A program made the translations under genes and the position numbers. From the NCBI GenBank assembly GCA_023426435.1, contig JAFAAS010000125.1, positions 1 to 31,274 of the forward strand: a stretch of DNA of 31,274 bases. The letters run 5' to 3'. This document shows positions 19,431-27,514 of the stretch, in pieces. The notes beneath the pieces were generated by a model. That model saw only the letters and a list, made by a program, of their open reading frames with translations. It searched no databases and was not told the origin of the DNA. The number at the start of each line of letters is the position of its first letter. Within the stretch, counting starts at the first letter, position 1. This stretch comes from Verrucomicrobiota bacterium (GTDB taxonomy: Bacteria; Verrucomicrobiota; Verrucomicrobiia; Opitutales; Opitutaceae).

Positions 19431-20483
19431 ATGGTCACGCGCATGTTTGTCGACGAGTGCGTGGTGAAATTGCAGGCCGGTGACGGCGGACGCGGCTGCG
19501 TGAGCTTCCGACGTGAAAAATATGAGCCCTGGGGTGGGCCGAATGGCGGCGACGGCGGGCGCGGCGGCGATGTCGTTTTGCTCGGCGACGACGACACGAA
19601 CAACCTCGTGGACTACAAGTATCAGCCGCACTGGAAGGCGGAGCGCGGCGAACACGGGCTGGGGTCGGATCAGCACGGCCGCGATGGCGCGCCGCGGATT
19701 TTGAAGATGCCGCTCGGCACGGTGGTGATCGATGAGGCGACGGGAAAACCCGTGGCGGAAGTGATCGAAGACGGACAGCGCATCGTGTTGTGCAAAGGAG
19801 GGAACGGCGGCTGGGGGAACACGCATTTCAAGACCTCGACGAACCGGGCGCCGAAGCGGGCGAATCCGGGACATCCGGGCGAAGGCGGGACGTATCGCCT
19901 GATTCTGAAGAGCATTGCGGACGTCGGACTCGTGGGTTTTCCGAATGCGGGCAAATCGTCGCTGACCGGCCGCATCACGAAAGCGCGGCCGAAGACGGCG
20001 GCGTATCCCTTTACGACCCTGCATCCGCAGATCGGAGTGATCGAGTTTCCGGATACGGTGAAAGGCGATCGCCGGCTGTTGCTGGCGGACGTGCCGGGGT
20101 TGATCGAAGGCGCGAGCGAGAATCGCGGACTCGGGCATCGTTTCCTGCGGCACATCGAGCGATGCGCGCTGTTGTTGATCCTGGTCGACATGGCCGGCAC
20201 CGATGCGCGCGATCCGCGGGACGACTACAAGCACCTGTTGCGGGAGCTGGAACTCTACGACAAAGCGTTGTTGAAGAAGCCGCGCGTCGTGGCGGCGAAC
20301 AAGATGGACGTGCCGGAGGCGAAGGCGAATCTGGCGAAGTTCAAGCGGCGCTACAAGACGGTCGATGTGCTGGAGATTTCGTGCCTCACCGGCGACGGGA
20401 TCGAGTCGCTCAAGAAAGAACTGTTAAAGCGGGTGACGGTGTTGCGCGGGAAAGAAAAGAGATCGCGTCAGACCGCGGCCTGA
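19431..20483 (+). CDS. obgE: Obg family GTPase
   Basis: The 350-residue essential GTPase linked to large ribosomal subunit maturation and stress signalling has the glycine-rich Obg N-domain (about 5-160, with RREKYEPWGGPNGGDGGRGG). The G domain follows, with G1 GFPNAGKSS (169-177), switch Thr195-196, G3 DVPGLIEG (220-227) and G4 NKMD (290-293). It stops soon after the G domain, without the optional OCT domain. ATG at 19431 gives four residues before the usual MFVDE start at 19443; either is possible. Unusually for obgE, no rplU-rpmA genes lie upstream; instead a divergent kinase is there. It is followed after 18 bases by the MshEN-like gene. Confidence 0.93.
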   Translation: MVTRMFVDECVVKLQAGDGGRGCVSFRREKYEPWGGPNGGDGGRGGDVVLLGDDDTNNLVDYKYQPHWKAERGEHGLGSDQHGRDGAPRILKMPLGTVVIDEATGKPVAEVIEDGQRIVLCKGGNGGWGNTHFKTSTNRAPKRANPGHPGEGGTYRLILKSIADVGLVGFPNAGKSSLTGRITKARPKTAAYPFTTLHPQIGVIEFPDTVKGDRRLLLADVPGLIEGASENRGLGHRFLRHIERCALLLILVDMAGTDARDPRDDYKHLLRELELYDKALLKKPRVVAANKMDVPEAKANLAKFKRRYKTVDVLEISCLTGDGIESLKKELLKRVTVLRGKEKRSRQTAA

Positions 20484-20501
20484 TCATTTTCACCGGCGTC
20501 C

Positions 20502-21029
20502 ATGGCTGCACCGAACCGCTCCCTGTTGATGCGCGCCAACCGCCTGCTGGGCGCGAATCTCGTCGAAACGAACTTGGTGAAGATCGAGGATCTGGAGCAG
20601 GCGAACGAAAAACTGTTGTCGGTGGTGGCGGACGGGCAGCCGCGGCAGAGCACGGTTTTGGGGATTTTGGCTTACGATCTGCGGGTGTTGCGCGAGGAGG
20701 ATGTGTTGCAGCACATCGTGGATACGGACGGCGTGGGCCTGATCGATTTGCGCCACTACGACGTGCCGGATGACGTGAAGAAAGCGATCGATCCGGCGGC
20801 GAGTTGGGCAACCTGGTCGGTGAGGTTCGATCGCGAGGAGGATTTTCATTTTGTCGCGACGGCGTATTATCTCAGTCCCGCGGTGCGGACGTATTGGGAG
20901 AAGGAATGCGGCGGACCGGTGTTGTGGTTTGGAACGACGCTCGAGTGCATCGCGGAGTTTTTGGAGAAGCTCGAAGCGGAGCGCGCGCCGGTCGCAGCGA
21001 AACCCGAGGACGTGGTGAAATCCGCCTAA
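20502..21029 (+). CDS. Small stand-alone MshEN/GspE-N-like protein
   Basis: The 175-residue soluble protein is not a full enzyme. Its first ~100 residues resemble the N-terminal domain of GspE/PilB/MshE ATPases: RLLGANLVETNLVKIEDLEQ at 14-33 and TVLGILAYDLRVLREEDVLQ at 51-70 look like two degenerate copies of the RLGxxLVxxGLVxxxxLxxA pattern that binds cyclic di-GMP in MshEN domains. The first copy has Asn where Gly is expected and one inserted residue; the second lacks the leading Arg. The rest (about 100-160) has no motif I recognise. It lies 3 bases before a complete GspE ATPase that keeps its own N-domain, so a regulatory or adaptor role in that machine is likely but inferred. Confidence 0.65.
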   Translation: MAAPNRSLLMRANRLLGANLVETNLVKIEDLEQANEKLLSVVADGQPRQSTVLGILAYDLRVLREEDVLQHIVDTDGVGLIDLRHYDVPDDVKKAIDPAASWATWSVRFDREEDFHFVATAYYLSPAVRTYWEKECGGPVLWFGTTLECIAEFLEKLEAERAPVAAKPEDVVKSA

Positions 21030-21032
21030 GCC

Positions 21033-22739
21033 ATGCCGCTCGGAAAAGTTCAGACCCAAATTGTGGCGAAGCTGGTGGAGATGAACCGGCTGACGGACGA
21101 GCAGCGCGAGATGATCGCGGCGGTGCCGGGCGAGCCGACGGGCGAAGCGCTCGATAAGATGCTGCAGGAGGAGTATCGGATTACTCCCTTTCAGTTGCTC
21201 GTGGCGAAAGGCAAGGCGCTCGGACTCGCGCCGTTCAACGTCGCGCGTTTCAAGATCTCGGGGACGACCTTCGAGCATGTGCCGCAGGATTTCTGTCAGC
21301 AGAACCTCGTGTTGCCGGTGGGGCAGGTCGGCGACTTCTTGCTGGTGGCGTTTGCGAATCCCTTCGAGGTTTCGATCCCGGCGAAGATTCAGGAAATGAC
21401 CGGCAAGAAGGTCATTCGGCTGCTTGGGCGCGAGAAGGACATCCGGGAGAAATTCAACAAAGGCGATCCGCGGACGGCGGGTTTCGACGATGTCGTCGAG
21501 CAGATCGGAGCGGAATTCGGGACGATCGCGACCGAAGGCGACTCCGATGAGGTGACGGAAGAGTCGGGGCCGATCATCCAGCTCGCGAATCGGATCATCG
21601 AGGACGCGTATTTTTCGGGCACGAGCGACATTCACATCGAGCCGCAGGAGAAGGAAATCGTCGTGCGGTATCGGATCGACGGCCTGTGTTCGGAAAAGCT
21701 GCGGCTCCCGCCGCGCGTGGGCCCGGCGCTCGTCGCGCGCCTCAAGATCATGTGCAACCTGGACATTTCGGAGCGCCGGTTGCCGCAGGATGGACGCATC
21801 GTTTTCAAGCAGTTCAACAAGCGCGGATTGGACCTGGATTTGCGCGTGTCGACGGCACCGTTGAATCACGGCGAAGGCGTGGTGATGCGTATTCTGGACA
21901 AGCAGAAGACGACGCTTCCATTGCCCGCGTTGGGTTTCTCCGAGGAGAATCTAGTAAAATACCGCGAGTGCATCCGGCAGCCCTACGGGATGATCTTGCA
22001 CTGCGGCCCGACGGGCTCGGGCAAGTCGATGACGCTTTATTCGGCGCTCAATGAAATCAACACGCCGGAAGTGGTGATCCGCACGGCGGAGGATCCGATC
22101 GAATACACGCTGCCTGGACTGAATCAGATGCAGATGCACCGGCAGATCGGGCTGACGTTTGCGTCGGCGCTACGATCGTTTTTGCGGCAGGACCCGGACA
22201 TCATTCTCGTTGGCGAAATCCGCGACAAAGAGACGGCGAACATCGCGGTCGAGGCGGCGCTGACGGGTCACTTGTTGATCAGCACGCTGCACACGAACGA
22301 TGCGCCGAGCACGGTGGCGCGGTTGACCGACATGGGCGTGGAGCCGTTCATGATTTCGTCGTCGTTGCTCTGCGTGTGCGCGCAGCGGCTGATGCGGCGC
22401 GTGTGCAAGACCTGTCGGGTTCCGTATGTGCCGCAAGGTCGAGAGCAGGAAGTGCTCGAAAAGGCGATCGGGTGGAGCGGGCAGATTTTCAAACACAACC
22501 CGAAAGGCTGCCCGAAGTGCGGGAATACTGGATACAAAGGCCGCGTGGGCATCCACGAGTTGATGGTCACGAACGAGGAGTTGGTGGACGGCATCAACAA
22601 GCAGCTGGAGACGGCGGAATTGAAGAAGATCGCGGTGCGCGGCGGAATGAAGACGCTGCACCAGGACAGTCTTTACAAGGTGAAGGACGGCATCACGACG
22701 CTCGAAGAAGCGATTGCGACCGTGCCGCCGGACCTCTAG
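21033..22739 (+). CDS. Type II secretion/type IV pilus assembly ATPase, GspE/PilB family
   Basis: The 568-residue hexameric motor ATPase has an N-terminal GspE-N domain (about 1-145), Walker A GPTGSGKS (325-332), an Asp-box region TAEDPIEYTLPG and Walker B DIILVGEIRDKE with Glu395. The His box is STLHTNDAP, and the tetracysteine zinc site is CKTC (458-461) with CPKC (493-496). The zinc site separates it from PilT retraction ATPases. It acts on the cytoplasmic face of the inner membrane to drive pseudopilus or pilus extension. No gspF, gspG or pilus gene is adjacent, so the secretion genes are dispersed. It sits between the MshEN-like gene and a TPR lipoprotein gene in an apparent operon with obgE upstream. 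Confidence 0.9.
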   Translation: MPLGKVQTQIVAKLVEMNRLTDEQREMIAAVPGEPTGEALDKMLQEEYRITPFQLLVAKGKALGLAPFNVARFKISGTTFEHVPQDFCQQNLVLPVGQVGDFLLVAFANPFEVSIPAKIQEMTGKKVIRLLGREKDIREKFNKGDPRTAGFDDVVEQIGAEFGTIATEGDSDEVTEESGPIIQLANRIIEDAYFSGTSDIHIEPQEKEIVVRYRIDGLCSEKLRLPPRVGPALVARLKIMCNLDISERRLPQDGRIVFKQFNKRGLDLDLRVSTAPLNHGEGVVMRILDKQKTTLPLPALGFSEENLVKYRECIRQPYGMILHCGPTGSGKSMTLYSALNEINTPEVVIRTAEDPIEYTLPGLNQMQMHRQIGLTFASALRSFLRQDPDIILVGEIRDKETANIAVEAALTGHLLISTLHTNDAPSTVARLTDMGVEPFMISSSLLCVCAQRLMRRVCKTCRVPYVPQGREQEVLEKAIGWSGQIFKHNPKGCPKCGNTGYKGRVGIHELMVTNEELVDGINKQLETAELKKIAVRGGMKTLHQDSLYKVKDGITTLEEAIATVPPDL

Positions 22740-22759
22740 GTCCGGGGAAATTTCGACCA

Positions 22760-23269
22760 ATGATGAAGTTGATCCCAGTTTCAATGCTCGCGCTGCTGGC
22801 CCTGCTGGCGGCGGGGTGCGGCAAGAAGGCGCGCGAGATCACCGATCTCGAGCGAAAGCAGGCGGCCAGCCTGGTGAGCGAGGCGGAGTTCGCGATGACG
22901 CTGCGGGATTTTGCGCGCGCGGAGCCGTTGTTTGCGCAGGCGGCGGAACTGTGTCCGGACACCAGCGAGTATTGGGTGAATCTCGGCGTCGTGCGGAAAC
23001 GCCAGGGCAACACGAACGGAGCGAAGGAGGCTTACCAGGAGGCGTTGAAGGCGTGCCGCGAAACCTACAAGGCCGATGAGACGGATGTCGGAGCGATGCT
23101 GCAGGAAGTGCAGATCCTCGTGATGCTCGGCGAAGTGGACGATGCGAAGGATGCGCTGGCCAAGGCGCGGAAACGCAAGCCCGACGACCGCGATCTGCGG
23201 CTTTTCGAAGAGCGCAACGAAATCGATAACCTGCTGAAAGATCCGCGCTTCAAGGAGATCGCCCTGTAA
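22760..23269 (+). CDS. TPR-containing lipoprotein
   Basis: The 169-residue protein has a lipoprotein signal: MMKLIPVSMLALLALLAAGC, with the lipobox Cys at residue 20. The mature part has two to three tetratricopeptide-like helical pairs (for example FARAEPLFAQAAELCPDTSEYW, described here as residues near 54-75, and GAKEAYQEALKAC), which usually mediate protein contacts. Residue spacing and the Lys/Glu-rich helices support an all-alpha fold. Either of two adjacent ATGs (22760, 22763) may be used. The frame stays open far upstream inside gspE, but only this start gives a signal peptide. It follows the GspE gene by 20 bases, so a role as a pilotin-like or assembly factor of the same secretion or pilus machine is possible but unproven. 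Confidence 0.75.
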   Translation: MMKLIPVSMLALLALLAAGCGKKAREITDLERKQAASLVSEAEFAMTLRDFARAEPLFAQAAELCPDTSEYWVNLGVVRKRQGNTNGAKEAYQEALKACRETYKADETDVGAMLQEVQILVMLGEVDDAKDALAKARKRKPDDRDLRLFEERNEIDNLLKDPRFKEIAL

Positions 23270-23301
23270 GGCGCGCTGCCGGAGAGAGAGGAGGCCCCAG
23301 G

Positions 23302-23937
23302 ATGGAGGAGTATTGGGGCGAGTTTGCGAAGGTGGCGCTGGCGCATGCGCTCGCGGTGGCGAGTCCCGGGCCGGATTTTTCGATCGTGCTGCAACAGAGC
23401 CTGCGGCACGGACGACGGGCGGCGATCTGGACGAGTTTCGGAATCGGAAGCGGGATTCTGCTGCATGTCGGTTATTCGCTGCTCGGCATCGGGCTCGTGA
23501 TTGCCGGATCGGAGACGGGATTCGCGGTCCTTAAGTATTCGGGAGCCGGATACCTGGCGTGGCTGGGCGTTCGGTCGTTGCGATCGCGGCGGCGCGAAAC
23601 GGAATCGATGCTGCCTGAAGCGCGCGTGCCGGGAGGGAGTGCGCGCGGGGCGTTTGCGACGGGCTTTCTGACAAATGCGCTTAATCCGAAGGCGACGCTG
23701 TTTTTCGTCGCGTTATTCGCGACCGTGATCGGCGCGGAGACGCCGAAGAGCGTTCAAGCGTTGTATGGGCTTTGGATGGTGGGAGCGACGGCGACCTGGT
23801 TTTGCGTCGTCTCGGTGGTGTTCGCGCGGGAGCGGCTGCGGCGGGCGTTTTGGGCGCACGGCCATTGGATCGATCGCGCGCTTGGTGTGGTGTTTCTCGG
23901 ATTCGCGGCGAGCTTGCTGCTGGCGCGGGCGGAATGA
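23302..23937 (+). CDS. LysE/RhtB family amino-acid exporter
   Basis: The 211-residue polytopic inner-membrane protein has about six hydrophobic segments. The N-terminal SPGPDFSIVLQQSLRHGRR and the central GFLTNALNPKATLFFVALF are the conserved LysE/RhtB blocks. The family exports amino acids such as homoserine, threonine or lysine; the substrate here is not predictable. A strong purine-rich ribosome-binding region (GAGAGAGGAGG) lies 9 bases upstream of the ATG, unusual in a window where many genes lack one. The gene ends one base before the stop of the convergent DTW gene. Confidence 0.88.
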   Translation: MEEYWGEFAKVALAHALAVASPGPDFSIVLQQSLRHGRRAAIWTSFGIGSGILLHVGYSLLGIGLVIAGSETGFAVLKYSGAGYLAWLGVRSLRSRRRETESMLPEARVPGGSARGAFATGFLTNALNPKATLFFVALFATVIGAETPKSVQALYGLWMVGATATWFCVVSVVFARERLRRAFWAHGHWIDRALGVVFLGFAASLLLARAE

Positions 23938-23938
23938 G

Positions 23939-24640
23939 TCAGAGGGTCGGGATGAAGCGAGTGCGGCCGGTGCGCGTGGGCGCGCGCTCGGCGGGGGCGG
24001 AGTAAGGCTGACGGCGATAACCGCCGCGATTCGGGTCCAGCGCGCAGGCGATTTGGTAGTCCTGCATCCGCGCGAAGAGCGAAAGGAGCTGGTCGGGGCG
24101 TTCGTAGGAATCGAGCTGGCTGCGCTCGAGCGCGAGGAGGAGTTCGTGAGTGGCTTCGAGCGTGGAGAGGCAGCCGGGCTCGGGTTGTTGTTTGATGATG
24201 AAGCGGCTGGGCGTGGACGCGGTGAACATGACCCGCGGCAGCCGCTGCAGCGTGGGGGAAAGTCTCAGCATCTTTCGCGCGCAGGCCCACGTCGCATCGA
24301 GCAGGAAGACGACCAGACGGCGGTGGTGGAGCGCTGGAGGAGAAAGTTCGCCGTTGGAAAGATTGAGCGCCGATGGTCCGGGATAGACGAGGACGGGAAA
24401 GTTGGCGGGATCGGCGAGGAGTTGTTGAACGGATTCGTCGGTGTCGAACGACACGCCCATGCGGATTTCGCTATTGGCCAGGCAGAGGTGCGTGAGACGG
24501 CCGGTGCCGGCTTTCTCCTGCTTGAATTCCTTGGGGTGCATGAGGAACACGAAACGGGTGCGCGTGGCGATCGGCTGGATGGAGGCGCACCAACAAAGAG
24601 GCTTGGGCCAGAAGCAGCGGTAGCAGGTTTCGCGAGGCAC
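23939..24640 (-). CDS. DTW-domain tRNA-uridine aminocarboxypropyltransferase (TapT-like)
   Basis: The protein of about 233 residues shows the DTW family layout: an N-terminal cysteine cluster CYRCFWPKPLCWC, then FLMHPKEFKQEKAGTGRL, and the name-giving motif in VVFLLDATWACARKM (D-x-T-W). Family members transfer the aminocarboxypropyl group of S-adenosylmethionine to a tRNA uridine (acp3U). No ATG is suitably placed: the frame remains open upstream through the nitrilase gene. I chose GTG at 24640, which places the start just before the Cys cluster and leaves a 114-base divergent gap; a TTG at 24760 would overlap the next gene's start. The start is therefore uncertain, the identity is not. Confidence 0.78.
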   Translation of the reverse strand: MPRETCYRCFWPKPLCWCASIQPIATRTRFVFLMHPKEFKQEKAGTGRLTHLCLANSEIRMGVSFDTDESVQQLLADPANFPVLVYPGPSALNLSNGELSPPALHHRRLVVFLLDATWACARKMLRLSPTLQRLPRVMFTASTPSRFIIKQQPEPGCLSTLEATHELLLALERSQLDSYERPDQLLSLFARMQDYQIACALDPNRGGYRRQPYSAPAERAPTRTGRTRFIPTL

Positions 24641-24754
24641 AGGGCGGTGATGAAGAGAGTGAGGGACCGCTGCAATCTTGCGCGGCGACAGGCCGAAAGC
24701 CTCGTGCAGGATGATGGCTGGATTCGCCGCGGGCGCGGTGTTAGCGATGCGAGC

Positions 24755-25774
24755 ATGCAAACGGCGATTTGGGTCGGGATGGCGGCGGCCGCAATGTGCG
24801 TTGCGAGTGCGGTCAGAGGCGAGGCGGCGTGGAGAAGCCGGGCCGATCAGCCTCCGCGAAAAGTGGTGGTGGCGTCGGCACAGCTGCGTTTCGCAGGCTC
24901 GGTCGATGAGCGCCTCGAGCTCATCCGAAGCGGGCTGGCCGAGGCGGGGCGGAAAACGGCGGAGCAGGGGAAGCGGTTGGATGTGGTCGTGTTTCCGGAA
25001 TTCGCGCTGCAACGCGAGGGACGTTCGGCGGCCGAGCAAGCGCTGGGGTTGGAAGAACCGTGGGTGAAGCAGCTGAAGGATTTCGTGCGAGAGCATCGGG
25101 CGTGGACGGTGGTGCCGTTGACGCTGCGGGAAGAAGACGGACGCTGCAGCAACGCGGCGGTGCTCTTCGACCGCGCGGGCGAAGTGGCGGGGGTGTTTCG
25201 CAAGGTGCATCCGATGAAGGATCCGGACGGGCGGTTCGAGGCGGGCGTCACCCCGGGTGATGCGTATCCGGTTTTCGAATGCGACTTCGGGAAATTGGGA
25301 ATCCTGATCTGTTGGGATATGTCGTATCCCGAAGCGTGGGCGGCGCTGGCGAACGCGGGAGCGGAGATCGTGGTGTTGCCGAGTGCGTCGCCGCAAACCC
25401 TGCGCCCGGCGGCGGAGGCGTTGCGGCATCATTATCACGTGGTCACAAGCACGCTGCGCGACAACGCGTCGTTATTCGATCCGATCGGTCGAACCATCGC
25501 GCAGATCACGCAGCCGGGGATGCTCGTGCACGAAATCGATCTTTCCTATGCGATTCTGCACTGGAGTCCGACGCTGCAGGAAGGGCGGGCGTTGAAGGAG
25601 CGTTATGGCGAGAAGGTGGGCGGGACGTATTCGTCGCGCGAGGACACGGGGGTCTTCTGGTCGAACGACCCGGAGATCACGATCGGGCAGATGATTCGCA
25701 AGCTGGGACTGCGCGAGATGCCGGAGGTTGTGGCAGAAGTGGAAGCGGCCCGCACGGAGAGGGCGGGACGGTGA
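24755..25774 (+). CDS. Exported carbon-nitrogen hydrolase (nitrilase superfamily)
   Basis: The 339-residue protein has a signal peptide (about 1-23, MQTAIWVGMAAAAMCVASAV then RGEA). The catalytic Glu82 is in VVFPEFALQ, Lys150 in FRKVHPMKD and Cys186 in ILICWDMSYPEAW, the complete nitrilase-fold triad. Such enzymes cleave amide or nitrile C-N bonds; the substrate is unknown. The long C-terminal part after about 270 (LSYAILHWSPTLQEGRALKE) is typical of secreted amidohydrolases of this superfamily. The frame is open for another 330 codons upstream, but this ATG alone yields the signal peptide and full domain. It is divergent from the DTW gene and convergent with the DUF1080 gene. Confidence 0.82.
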   Translation: MQTAIWVGMAAAAMCVASAVRGEAAWRSRADQPPRKVVVASAQLRFAGSVDERLELIRSGLAEAGRKTAEQGKRLDVVVFPEFALQREGRSAAEQALGLEEPWVKQLKDFVREHRAWTVVPLTLREEDGRCSNAAVLFDRAGEVAGVFRKVHPMKDPDGRFEAGVTPGDAYPVFECDFGKLGILICWDMSYPEAWAALANAGAEIVVLPSASPQTLRPAAEALRHHYHVVTSTLRDNASLFDPIGRTIAQITQPGMLVHEIDLSYAILHWSPTLQEGRALKERYGEKVGGTYSSREDTGVFWSNDPEITIGQMIRKLGLREMPEVVAEVEAARTERAGR

Positions 25775-25801
25775 TCTCTTCCGTGCGGCGGAGTGGCGGG
25801 A

Positions 25802-26584
25802 TCAGAAGTTGGTGCTGCGATCGGAGAGATCGAGTTCCTTGATCCAGATATTGCGGTAGCGGACGTCGTGGCCTTCGGCCTGGAGTTTGAGCGGGCCGGG
25901 GACGTCGGTGATGCCGCGGCCCTTGTCGTTGCCGCCGTCGAGACCGGAATTCGGCCCGCCCCAGACCTGCTGAATGGCTTGGTTCTGGTGAACTTTCACG
26001 CCGTTGAAGTAGAGCGTGACGCGGGCGGGCTCGATACGCTGGCCGTCCTTGAAGCGGGCGGCGCGGAAAACGATGTCGTAGGAATTCCAGGTTTTGAGGC
26101 CGCGATAGAGATAGTAGGGAGACGGGGTCTCGTTGATGACGGCGCCCATGCCGTGCATGGTGGCATCGGAATCGCAGATCTGGATCTCGTAGCGGTTTTG
26201 CAGATACACGCCGCTGTTGCCTTTGACGTTGTTGACGAGGAATTCGACGTGGAGGCGGAAGTCGCGGTAAGCCTTCTTGGTGATGATATCGGCGGCGCCG
26301 TATTTGCCGCCGGCGGCGGCGGGATCGGAGGTTTGGAGGACGGTGCCGCCATCGACCGGATCTTCGACGATCTGCCATTTGATCGGGAGCGACGAGGAGA
26401 AGCGCGGGCCTTCCCAGTAGGTCCATTTGGCGTCGAGCGTTTCGCGCGTGCCGTCGAAGAGGACTTCGGCGCCGGCTTCGGGTTTGGCGCCGAGGCCAAT
26501 CTCGGCGCGGAGCGCGGTGGCGGCGGAGAGGGCGAAAGCGAGAGCGATGCTGAGACGGGCGAAGGTGAGGCGTGGGGAGATCAT
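25802..26584 (-). CDS. Exported DUF1080 protein (3-keto-disaccharide hydrolase domain)
   Basis: The 260-residue product has a signal peptide (about 1-27, ending ATALRA), then a concanavalin-like jelly-roll with the DUF1080 hallmarks LFDGTRE, GNSGVYLQNRYEIQI and VTLYFNGVKVHQNQ, and a final YRNIWIKEL. Proteins of this domain act outside the cytoplasm on 3-keto-glycosides; the family is strongly expanded in Planctomycetes and Verrucomicrobia. Length is normal for a single-domain member. It lies 70 bases after the bicupin gene on the same strand, so the two may be co-expressed. A small CTTCGC/GCGAAG inverted repeat lies in that gap. Confidence 0.87.
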   Translation of the reverse strand: MISPRLTFARLSIALAFALSAATALRAEIGLGAKPEAGAEVLFDGTRETLDAKWTYWEGPRFSSSLPIKWQIVEDPVDGGTVLQTSDPAAAGGKYGAADIITKKAYRDFRLHVEFLVNNVKGNSGVYLQNRYEIQICDSDATMHGMGAVINETPSPYYLYRGLKTWNSYDIVFRAARFKDGQRIEPARVTLYFNGVKVHQNQAIQQVWGGPNSGLDGGNDKGRGITDVPGPLKLQAEGHDVRYRNIWIKELDLSDRSTNF

Positions 26585-26654
26585 GGGCGGGCGTAAAAGG
26601 AATGAGAGAGAGTCTTCGCCGGCGCGCGAAGCGACGGGGCGAAAGGAGGAGTCA

Positions 26655-27500
26655 TCAGCGGGCGGCGAGGACGGCGGGCGTTTTGTCGGTCGCGACGCGC
26701 AACACGTAATAGGTGGCCGGGGTGTCGCCGGCGTTGCGCAGGCCGTGTTCGTCGTTGGACGCGAAGAAGAGGATGGAGCCGGGACCGACTTTCCTGGATT
26801 TGCCGTTCACGGTGGCTTCAACGGTGCCCTCCTTCACGACGATGACCTCTTCGTCGGGATGGCGATGCGGCGCGTGAGAGATCTCGCCCGCGTTGAGCGT
26901 CGTCGCGTGGATGCTGAAGCTTTCGCAGGTGACGGTGGGCGATTTGAAGAATTCGCGGCGTTCTCCTTTCTCGGTCTTCTGGACCTTCATTTCTTCCCAG
27001 GCCCAGACGCCGGAGCGAAGTTTGTCGGCGGAGGCGGATTCGGCCGCGGGCGATTTGGGGACGTTGCGCGTGGCGTCGGTGGCGAAGTTGAAAACCAAAT
27101 ACGTGGCGGGACCGTCGCCGACGTTGCGCACGGCGTGCCAGTCGTTGGAAGCGAACCAGAACACGCCGCCGGACCCGAGGCGGTGATCCTTGCCGTTGAT
27201 GTGAACGTCGAGCGTGCCTTCCTTGATGATGATCAGTTCCTCCTGTCCGTGCTGGTGCGGCGGGTGCGAGGGCAAACCGGGCTGAAGCGTGCTGATGTGG
27301 CACTCGAAACGATTGAGCGTGGCGGTGGGCCCGTCGTGGATATCGCGGCGCGCGCCGACGCCGGTGGGCTTCACGATCATTTCGTCCCAAGGGAAGAACG
27401 CGGAGCCGAGCACGGAGCGGGGAGCGTTGGATGGGTCGGCGGCAAAGGTCACAGCGGCGAAGGTCGAGGCGAATACGACAGCGGAAAACGCGAGTTTCAT
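26655..27500 (-). CDS. Exported bicupin with two intact metal sites
   Basis: The 281-residue protein has a signal peptide (about 1-21, ending AVTFAA) and two homologous cupin domains. In the first, His82, His84 and Glu88 (HQHGQEE) and His122 (HAVRN) form the metal ligands; in the second His212, His214, Glu218 (HRHPDEE) and His252 (HGLRN). Both match the full HxHxxxE...HxxxN cupin pattern. The two halves share FFASND/WFASND and KEGT blocks, so the gene arose by internal duplication. Substrate is unknown; possible roles are a metal-dependent oxidase, isomerase or binding protein in sugar metabolism given the DUF1080 neighbour. The start codon is preceded by a C9A6 homopolymer stretch instead of a Shine-Dalgarno sequence. 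Confidence 0.82.
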   Translation of the reverse strand: MKLAFSAVVFASTFAAVTFAADPSNAPRSVLGSAFFPWDEMIVKPTGVGARRDIHDGPTATLNRFECHISTLQPGLPSHPPHQHGQEELIIIKEGTLDVHINGKDHRLGSGGVFWFASNDWHAVRNVGDGPATYLVFNFATDATRNVPKSPAAESASADKLRSGVWAWEEMKVQKTEKGERREFFKSPTVTCESFSIHATTLNAGEISHAPHRHPDEEVIVVKEGTVEATVNGKSRKVGPGSILFFASNDEHGLRNAGDTPATYYVLRVATDKTPAVLAAR

Positions 27501-27514
27501 TTTTTGGGGGGGGG
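27501..27514 (-). promoter_or_regulatory. Homopolymer tract directly upstream of the bicupin start
   Basis: On the plus strand six T (27500-27505) are followed by nine G (27506-27514); on the coding strand this is C9A5 abutting the ATG, exactly where a ribosome-binding site would be. Such runs are prone to slippage. No other run of nine identical bases was noticed in the window. Confidence 0.4.

Noticed and set aside
21033..22739. PilT-type retraction ATPase
   Set aside because: Presence of the GspE-N domain and the CKTC/CPKC zinc site places it with GspE/PilB extension motors.
23937..23941. Missing terminator or gene fusion between the convergent LysE and DTW genes
   Set aside because: The two stops are simply one base apart; tight convergent ends also occur at about 25774-25802 and 29807-29841, so this is ordinary compact spacing here.
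23765..24754. Upstream extension of the nitrilase frame by 330 codons
   Set aside because: It overlaps the LysE and DTW genes and has shadow-like composition; the ATG at 24755 gives a signal peptide and a complete enzyme.
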